Assembly (NCBI RefSeq): GCF_030272615.1
Contig: NC_081410.1
Coordinates: forward strand, 291,928,457 to 291,992,456
From: Cryptomeria japonica
Lineage: Eukaryota > Streptophyta > Pinopsida > Cupressales > Cupressaceae
DNA: 64,000 bases
Direction of reading: 5' to 3'
Below the pieces are notes generated by a model. That model searched no databases and was not told the origin of the DNA. It saw only the letters and a program-made list of their open reading frames with translations. Made by a program: the position numbers and the translations under genes. Below are positions 57,404-64,000 of the stretch, piece by piece; the first letter of the stretch is position 1; each line of letters starts with the position of its first letter.

Positions 57404-58134
57404 TCATTTGTTGTTTTTACCTCCAAATATGATATCATCTACAAACACTTCACTAACCAATATCTTATCTCCTTCAGATTTGAGATATATGTTGCTATCT
57501 TCACTAGTTCTTTGAAAACCTATCTTCATCAGGTGTGAATGAAGCCTTTCATACCATTCTCTCAGTGCTTTCTTTAATCCATATATTGCTTTGTGCAACT
57601 TACATACAATGTCTTTTTCACCAGTAAAAGCATAACCATCTGGCTGCTCAATGTATACTTCCTCTTCCAGTATTCCATTTAAAAATGCTGACTTCACATC
57701 CATCTGATATACTTTGAAACCCTTATGTGCTACAAATGCAAGTAAAGTTTTGACACCTTCCAGTCTAGCCACTAGTGAAAAAGTCTCACCATAATCTTCT
57801 CCTTCTTCTTGTGCATAACCTTTGCAAACCAATCTAGCTTTGTTGTAAACTACTACACCATCTTCATTCAGCTTGTTCCCGAATACCCACTTAGTACCTA
57901 TCACATTTTTATTTATCGATCAGTGTACTAGGGTCCATGTATTTTTCCTCTCAATTTGATCAAGCTCCTCCTCCATAGCTTTAACCCAATGATCATATCC
58001 AAATGCTTCCTTAGCAGTTCTAGGCTCAATAGTGGAGATCATGCAAGAATTTCCTCTAATTATTCTTATGGTTAGCTCTTCAGCATCCTTATCTCCAATA
58101 ATATAGTCAGGATTGTGATTGAGTCTCATATACC
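57404..58134 (-). pseudogene. G reverse transcriptase domain
   Basis: The frame 58183-57920 holds YMRLNHNPDYIIGDKD, MEEELDQIERKNTWTLV; 57904-57404 holds [53 protein letters not shown] and the intact catalytic FVDDIIFGG. One shift separates the two near 57910, and one follows after 57404. The codons upstream of YMRLNHN belong to the hAT element. Confidence 0.92.
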
Positions 58135-58445
58135 CAGTGTTCCATGGGGACACGTCCCCCCCTTTTTGGGCGCATCCCCCCATCAGAAACGTCTCGGGGA
58201 CGGTGACGTGACGTCCCCCGCCGTCCCGTCACAACCACCTAAATGCCACTGGGACATGGAGATGTCTCTGTGTCTCCCAGGGAGACATGGAGACATGGAG
58301 ACATCTCCTGGGAGATGTTTGGGCATCTCTCCGTCTCTCAAGAGACACCCATGCATCTCTTGAGGGATGGGGAGATGCCTAGGCATCTCCTGCGTTCCCA
58401 CGTCAAAAGCACCCAGAAATAGCAATTTTTAAAAAAAATGTGCCT
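58135..58445 (+). repeat. hAT subterminal region, GC-rich with short repeats
   Basis: Sharply GC-rich compared with its surroundings. Contains GGGGACACGTCCCC-like and GACGTGACGTCCCC motifs, repeats of GGAGACATGG/GGAGATG, and the perfect 20-bp palindrome GGAGATGCCTAGGCATCTCC at 58371-58390. Such arrays are usual transposase-binding sites in hAT elements. Confidence 0.6.
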
Positions 58446-58987
58446 TTTGGGGGGGGGTTAAGGGGTAACCCTAATTGGACATGGGCCCCACCCTACCCCC
58501 CAAAACAACACAAAATCATGTTTCTTTTAGATTTCACTCTCATTTTGGAAAACTGATTTTTTTTCCAGCAAGCTGAAGAGGAGGAAAAAATTGAAGAAGA
58601 GTGATTGAAGGGGTGAGAAAAGTGATTGCAAGCATGATAGGATCTGGTAGAAGCAAGAAAAAGAGGAAGAAGAAGATTCTTCTACATTTTGGAGAGCTTT
58701 TTCAAGCACAAGGTAGGGTTTTTCAACTTTTTCTTGTTTTTTTTTTGTTTTATTTTCTGATTTTCATTGTTCTATGTCATTTTTGGATTTTTTTTCCCTA
58801 TTCATCTCAAGACTCAAAATGAGATTTGATGTTGAATCTTGAGGGAAAAATGATTCATCATTTTGCCCTCAAGATTCAACATCAAATCTCATTTTGAGAT
58901 GAATAGGAAAAAATTTAAAAATATATTGTTAAACTAGGCTGATTTTATTTTTATTTTTATTTTGTGAAATGCAATGTCAATTTCACA

Positions 58988-60066
58988 ATGAGCTCCCAAG
59001 GCATGAGTGAAGATGACATGGAAATCCATTCTCATAGTGAGAATGATTCAAAATATGAACCTGAAATTGAGGGGGGTGACCATGGGGCTGATCTTGGAGC
59101 CTAATCTAGTTTTATGGCGAGTGCACTAGCTAGTACAGGTTGCTGTTCAGAGTTGTTGGCACCATATGCTAGGGGTCATTTTGATCCTAAGTCTCCTCTA
59201 AAATAGTTTGCTTCACGAATATTAGTACAAGGCACATCACATTCAAGTGGGGGAACAAGGAAGTGGAAGTGCAATATTTGTGACACAGAATGGTTCGGTA
59301 GCATGAGTAGGGTGAATGCACACTTTCTATTTTGGAGAGGAAAAGGCGTGAAACATTGTATGTTTTTGGAGGAAGCCAAAAATATAGAGTACAAAATTGA
59401 GTTTAACAGGCTTTGGGGGGTTCCAGATGACACAAATATTTCAATGCCTACTACTTTGTCTACTAGGGAACCACTTCAGGGCAACTAGAATGTGCCACAT
59501 ACTTCTCATGCTTCACAGATGGGAGGAATGATGTTTGGATCTCCATCCACTTCCACTTCTACTGCCGCCAGGGCTGGGAAACGTAGGTTGCAGACACCAC
59601 AGAGCAAAACCATTGTTGATATGTTTAATGTGCAACTTAGAGATGAGATAGATGAATCCATTGGCAAGTTCTTTTTTGCCATTGGTATTCCATTTCATGT
59701 TACACGGTCTCCTTATTATAGGGAGATGATGTTTATGGTGGCCAAGGGAGTACCATCTTATGTGCCACCAGGGGAGATGAAAATGAGGACCTCGATCTTG
59801 GATAAATGCTATTCCAAGATCAATATTTTGATGGAGAAGATGAAGGCATGCTGGGTGGCATCGGGGTGCATCATAGTTATGGATGGGTGGACGAACATTA
59901 GCCATCGTCCACTCATCAATGTCATGGTCACATGTGCAGAGGGCCCATACTTCCTTAGAGCAGTTGATTGTATAGGGCATCGTAAAGATGCTGATTTCCA
60001 GTTTCAGGTCCTTAGGGAGGCTATTGAGGAGGCTGGGCCATAAAATGTGGTCCAAGTAGTGACAGA
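58988..60066 (+). pseudogene. hAT transposase, N-terminal part (BED finger, DUF659)
   Basis: Starts at the ATG at 58988 (MSSQGMSEDDMEIHS). The whole stretch stays in one frame, with stops at 59102, 59204, 59486 and 60041. BED zinc finger at residues ~90-125: RKWKCNICDTEWFGSMSRVN, HFLFWRGKGVKHC. DUF659 domain at ~210-350: GIPFHVTRSPYYREMM, DGWTNISHRPLINVMVTC, GPYFLRAVDCIGHRKDADFQ, VVQVVTDA. The RNase-H-like catalytic core and the hAT dimerisation region are missing because H cuts the gene at 60073. No intron is evident. Confidence 0.85.
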
Positions 60067-60072
60067 TGCAGT

Positions 60073-61881
60073 TGTTAGTTAGATGAGAGGGGGGGGGGGT
60101 GAATCAGATAAACTCACAATACCAAATATTCATCAGATTCAACCTTGGTAGAACTTACTTGATATGAAACTATGACTGTAAATCATTCAAACTCATAAAC
60201 TGAAAAACTTGAAAAAACAAAACACATTTAATAGTAGATTTAAAGTGGAAACCCAAATAGGGAAAAACCACTATGGGATTTTAGACCCACTAAGAAAATA
60301 TACTCTTCTAGAGTATGCTTGGTTAAAAGCCAATCCTGTTAAAGATTACATAAACACATTTTCTAGATGTGACCCAATTAAGGGATTTCCCTCAGATCTA
60401 TCAGAATCTTGCACTTTGTTAGAAGTGACATTGTCAAAGGATTTCAAACACTCATTCAGAATGTTACCTTGCTAGAGGATTTACAAATAAGACTGTTAGG
60501 TCCACTCGGTTAAGAGATTTCCTGTCACTTACAAAAATAAATAACAGTAATAAAATAGATTTGCAACTTAACATCTGAAATATGTTAAAGTAGACTCTAT
60601 GTGCTCAAAATAATCTTGTCAAAAGACTTATCTTCCTCCTTACTGGGCTTCATAATCTGTTCTTCAATCAGATCTTCAATCTTCTATACTCAGTAATCAC
60701 CTCTGCAGTATCACTGCTCTTCTATTTGCCCGCATTCATTGTTCATCAACTATTCCTTATTTATAAGCAATTCCTAACTGCTTAATCTCCTTAATCATAT
60801 TTCCCATGATTAATCTTAGCCATCATATCTTCAAACTTGACTAGGTTCATTAAATCCTTCGAACTGAAAAATGTTTTATCTTGCCTTGAAACTTGTATAC
60901 CTTCCTTGGTACTTGTGCTCAGTTATGACCATTCAATCTGTGTTGTAGATCCAACTCTTGAATTTTCATTGCCGTTGATCCTTAACAAACTTCTTGCACG
61001 ACATTCCAATCTTCTATAAATCTCCAGCTCATTGGCATCCTTCATTTAATAGTGTATTTATTCATCCAATGCATTCTGTTACTACTTGATTGATACTCGA
61101 TAAATACAGAACTTTACTCGGTAACTTCTTCCTTCTTTAACTGACACTGATAACCTTGGTGTTTACCGACTAGCTCCTTGCTCGATAAAATAGAACAATA
61201 TCAAACCTTTACTCATTCTGTTACATGAAATCTTTTCTCCTTCTTATTCAGTCTTCGAATGCACATATATAGGATATCAAAACAATCAAAATAACATAAT
61301 TGTAAAGAAGCCTAGCAAGGAGGAAGATAAGTCTTTTGAGAAGATTATTTTGAGCACATAGAGTCTGCTTTAACATTTTAGATGTGAAGTTGCAGATATA
61401 TTTTATTACTGTTATTTATTTTTGTAAGTGACAAGAAATCTCTTAACCAAGTGGACCTAACAGTCTTATTTGTAAATCCTCAAGCAAGGTAACATTCTGA
61501 ACGAGTGTTTGAAATACTTTGACAAGGTCACTTCTAACAAAGTGCAAGATTCTGATAGATCTGAGGGAAATCCCTTAATTGGGTCACATCTAGCAAATGT
61601 GTTTATGTAATCTTTAACAGGATTGGCTTTTAACCGAGCATACTCTAGAAAAGTATATTTTTTTAGTGGGTTCAAAATCCCATAGTGGTTTTTCCCTATT
61701 TGGGTTTCCACGTTAAATCTGGTGTTAAATGTGTTTTGTTGTTTCAAGTTTATTAGTTTATGAGTTTGAATGATTTATAGTCATAGTTGCATATCAAGTA
61801 AGTTCTACTGAGGTTGAATCTAATGAATATTTGGTATTGTGAGTTTATCTAATTCCCCCCCTCCCTCTCATCTAACTAACA
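60073..61881. repeat. Palindromic pair of Copia H LTRs
   Basis: Left arm 60073-60651 is the reverse complement of 61307-61881 (about 575 bp, >90% identical by eye). The left copy continues through 60652-61306 with a minus-strand TATA (TATAAAT around 60763-60772), so it looks like a nearly full minus-facing LTR. The right arm is the 3' half of a plus-facing LTR ending CTAACTAACA and followed by a PBS. Both arms hold the hairpin motif (60245-60271, 61685-61711). The outer ends are TGTTAG and CTAACA. Confidence 0.88.
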
Positions 61882-61895
61882 ATTGGTGTCAGAGC
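61882..61895 (+). other. H primer binding site
   Basis: ATTGGTGTCAGAGC directly after the LTR end; one change from the initiator tRNA-Met site. Confidence 0.88.
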
Positions 61896-61925
61896 TAGAA
61901 CTCTGAAAGAAGAGTTTAAAGGAAC

Positions 61926-62945
61926 TTGAGGCAAGATCCGAAGATGTATAAAAGGGATGCACCAAAGTTGAACAAGTCAAGTTTCTCCACATGGCAGAAA
62001 AGGATGAAGCTGCACTTATCAGGAATTGGAGAATATGCAACATATTATCTAGAGAATGATTACACTGCACCTAGCACCTACCCTATGACAATGGAAGAGA
62101 TAAAGGCAAAGCAAGAACATATTCAAGCAATGTTTGAAATAACATTAGCATTGACCGACTCAGAGTTTAATGATCTAGAAGGTTGTAATGATGCCAAAGC
62201 TATGTGGAATAAGCTTATATCTATGTATGGTGGTGATGAACATGTTCAAAGAGCAAAAGTAGATAGTCTAAGAGGACAACTTGAATCCATGAGAATGAAT
62301 TAAGGTGAGAACATAATCCAATACAATACAAGGTTAAAGGAAGCTGTCAATCAAATCAAAGGAGCATGAGGAACTATTGATGAAAAGGATGTAACAAGTA
62401 AGTTGCCGATAACACTTCTACCTACTTATGCCATTCGAGTCTTTGCAATTAATGAATTAAGGTCTGTACCAAACATGTTAGTGTCTTTGGATGCTACTAT
62501 CGGTAAGCTACATGCTTTTGAGTTGAGTAATTGTGATAACAGTGGGTCTTCGGTTAAAAAAGTTGAATCTGCATTCAGTTCTTTTCATCTTGGTGAATCT
62601 AATGATTACAATGATAGAATGTATAAGTATGCTGAAGGAAATCATAGTGGAGCAAGTGAGATATTTCGCAAAAACATGCAAGAAGTACACAAACTATATG
62701 AGGAAATTAGAAAGCAAGAAGAGTTTGAAGCATTATTGGCCAGAAGGTTACCGAGAGGCAAAGGTAAGTATAAAGGAAAGTTACCTTTGAAATGTTTTAA
62801 CTGTGATAAAATTGGACATATGGCTTCAATTGTCCTGACAAAGAATCTAGTGAAAAGAGAGAATACCGAGATGACAGACAGAAAGACAACCAATACAGAG
62901 GGCACCGAGACTTCAGATGGAGAGATAGAAAGACATGCCTAGTAA
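61926..62945 (+). pseudogene. H gag
   Basis: Start at 61944 (MYKRDAPKLNKSS) or the in-frame 61926. Capsid blocks: STWQKRMKLHLSGIGEYA, LALTDSEFNDLEGCNDAKAM, LRGQLESMRMN. In-frame stops at 62301 and 62367 interrupt a frame that otherwise stays the same to 62830. The C-terminal EEFEALLARRLPRGKGKYKG leads into the knuckle CFNCDKIGHMAS, where one base is missing so the last Cys lies in the next frame (~62830). Cop-B and Cop-D have the same EALxARR block before their knuckles, which shows a shared lineage. Confidence 0.88.
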
Positions 62946-63460
62946 CTGATGAGGAATCCAATGATGAAAAATCTGATGGGACAGAGACAGACAAAGTTGT
63001 ATATGTGGCTATCAAAGATGGATAAGATGAAGAAAGGTATGAAGAAAAAGCCTTAATATCACACATAAATAATAATGATTCTTGGATCATAGATAGTGGA
63101 TGCTCACATCACATGACAGGTGATAAACACAAGTTTGTTAAATTAGAAGATTATGATGGAGGTTATGTAAGATTTTGTAATGATGCACCATGTCCTATGA
63201 AAGGTAAAGGATCTATCACACTTCTTGACAATGCTAAATGTGATGATGTATATTGGGTTGAAGGTCTGAAATACAATTTGTCGAGTGTAGCACAACTAAA
63301 CAATACTGGATGCCGAATAGAATTTCAAAAAGGAATTATCAAAGTTCATGACAAACATGGAAAGTTGGCTGCTACTGAGAATCAAACAAGAGGTAATACA
63401 TTTCATCTTGACTCAACTCAGAACAATTGTCTGTATGCAAAAATAGAAGATACCTAGTTA
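62945..63460 (+). pseudogene. H protease
   Basis: After an acidic linker with one TAA (~63023) the active site SWIIDSGCSHHMTGDKHK is intact (~63080-63130), followed by LEDYDGGYVRF and DVYWVEGLKYNLSSV. The frame 63113-63457 is open. Aspartic protease of the Copia polyprotein. Confidence 0.88.
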
Positions 63461-64000
63461 TGGCATAAAAGGTTTTGTCATGTAAATTTTGATAACCTGA
63501 TCAAAATAAGTAAGAAGCACCGAGTAAGAGGTCTACCAAGCTTGGAAAAACTTGAGAATGCAATATGCCGAGGATGCTAGATGGGTAAGATGACAAAATC
63601 AAGCTTTACAAGTAAGTCTTAGACTTCTAAAGGAATTTTAGATCTTGTGCACATTGATCTTTGTGGTCCTATGAAAGTTCAAAGTTATTACGGTGATAAA
63701 TACTTCATATTATTTGTGGATGATTACTCAAGGATGATGTCAGTTATGTTTTTAAAAGAGAAATCAGAAGCCTTTCAAATGTTCAAATGGTATAAGGCAA
63801 GAGTTGAAAATGAAACAGGAAGACAGTTGAAATGTCTAAGATCTGATAGAGAAGGAGAGTTCATTTCAGACGAATTTAACTTATTTTGCAATGATCATGC
63901 TATAAAGAGACAAGTATCTGCACCGAGAACATCACAACAAAATGGGATAACTGAAAGAAGAAATAGATCAATTGTAGATTGTGCCATAACCTTGATGATA
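63458..64000 (+). pseudogene. H GAG-pre-integrase and integrase, truncated by window
   Basis: WHKRFCHVNFDNLIKIS, a CRGC zinc motif followed by a stop, LVHIDLCGPMK with the first Asp, FVDDYSRMMSVMFLKEK, second Asp in RSDREGEFISDEF and the catalytic Glu in NGITERRNR. All three catalytic residues are kept. Two in-frame stops (about 63580 and 63620) occur before the core. The sequence ends inside the region after the Glu. Confidence 0.88.

Larger units (their letters stand above)
54600..58134 (-). mobile_element. G: Ty1/Copia element, 3' half
   Basis: 3' LTR 54600-56012, polypurine tract, RNase H, RT and the integrase-RT junction on the minus strand. It is interrupted at 58134/58135 by the hAT element; the remaining 5' half does not reappear in this window. 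It inserted into LTR J (left flank AATAA). Confidence 0.9.
58135..60072 (+). mobile_element. hAT-type DNA transposon, 5' part
   Basis: Begins CAGTGTTCC, a plausible hAT terminus, right after the G coding sequence; the eight bases before it (CATATACC, 58127-58134) should be the target duplication. The GC-rich subterminal region and the BED/DUF659 transposase follow. Copia H interrupts the transposase at 60073. The right end lies outside the window, so terminal repeats cannot be checked. Confidence 0.8.
61882..64000 (+). mobile_element. H: Ty1/Copia element, 5' part, runs off window
   Basis: PBS, gag, protease, GAG-pre-integrase and integrase in Copia order on the plus strand. RT, RNase H and the 3' LTR lie beyond 64000. 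It inserted into the hAT transposase, making it the youngest member of the J-G-hAT-H series. Damage is limited to a few stops and one frameshift. Confidence 0.9.

Noticed and set aside
59513-60055. 180-codon open frame on the minus strand
   Set aside because: Exact antisense shadow of the DUF659 part of the hAT transposase, whose plus-strand frame has clear family motifs.
60209-60475. 88-codon frame and its mirror at 61466-61747
   Set aside because: Identical peptides arise from LTR arms in opposite orientation; an LTR sequence, not a gene pair.

Overview
The window reads as repeat-dense intergenic DNA from a land plant with a very large genome. A gymnosperm such as a conifer is plausible, judging from low GC, deep nesting of old Copia and Gypsy elements, and no recognisable host gene in 64 kb; the species call is inference. 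Nearly every long reading frame belongs to a transposable element. No intact autonomous element, tRNA, rRNA, CRISPR array or confident host gene was found.

Layout, left to right. 1-4457: AT-rich non-coding repeats, including a 0.5-kb-arm inverted repeat (2848-3935) and a short tandem array. 4458-11883: an LTR called R1, split by a complete but decayed minus-strand Copia element, Cop-1 (4552-10822, target duplication ATTAG). 11884-43770: a nested stack. The plus-strand Copia element Cop-A holds minus-strand Copia Cop-B (14810-21916, duplication ACTCT) in its pol gene and plus-strand Gypsy-type element Gyp-C (22632-39694) in its reverse transcriptase. Gyp-C itself holds an inverted R-type solo LTR (R2), a Copia solo LTR (K) and the minus-strand Copia element Cop-D (32477-39530, duplication ATCTA). 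Gyp-C carries gag and protease but no reverse transcriptase, RNase H or integrase, so it looks non-autonomous.

43784-54599: a chromovirus integrase remnant; a small element E with ~405-bp LTRs, one of which carries an 867-bp insertion flanked by a perfect 9-bp duplication; two unclassified, TE-like frames; a Copia LTR (L) facing an inverted LTR fragment; a block of shuffled short duplications; and a SIRE/Opie-like gag with several zinc knuckles (J). 54600-64000: minus-strand Copia G, broken by a hAT DNA transposon (BED finger plus DUF659-like transposase), in turn broken by Copia H. H's 5' LTR forms a 1.8-kb palindrome with an opposite-facing LTR, and its gag, protease and integrase run off the window edge.

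How the parts relate: the genes do not form pathways; each element carries its own replication set in the Copia order gag-PR-INT-RT-RNaseH. All are damaged by stops, frameshifts or insertions. Across otherwise divergent Copia LTRs one feature recurs: a GTGG/T-run/CCC...GGG/T-run/CCAC hairpin with a U-rich internal loop, resembling ENE-type RNA stability elements. This is the observation most worth following up.
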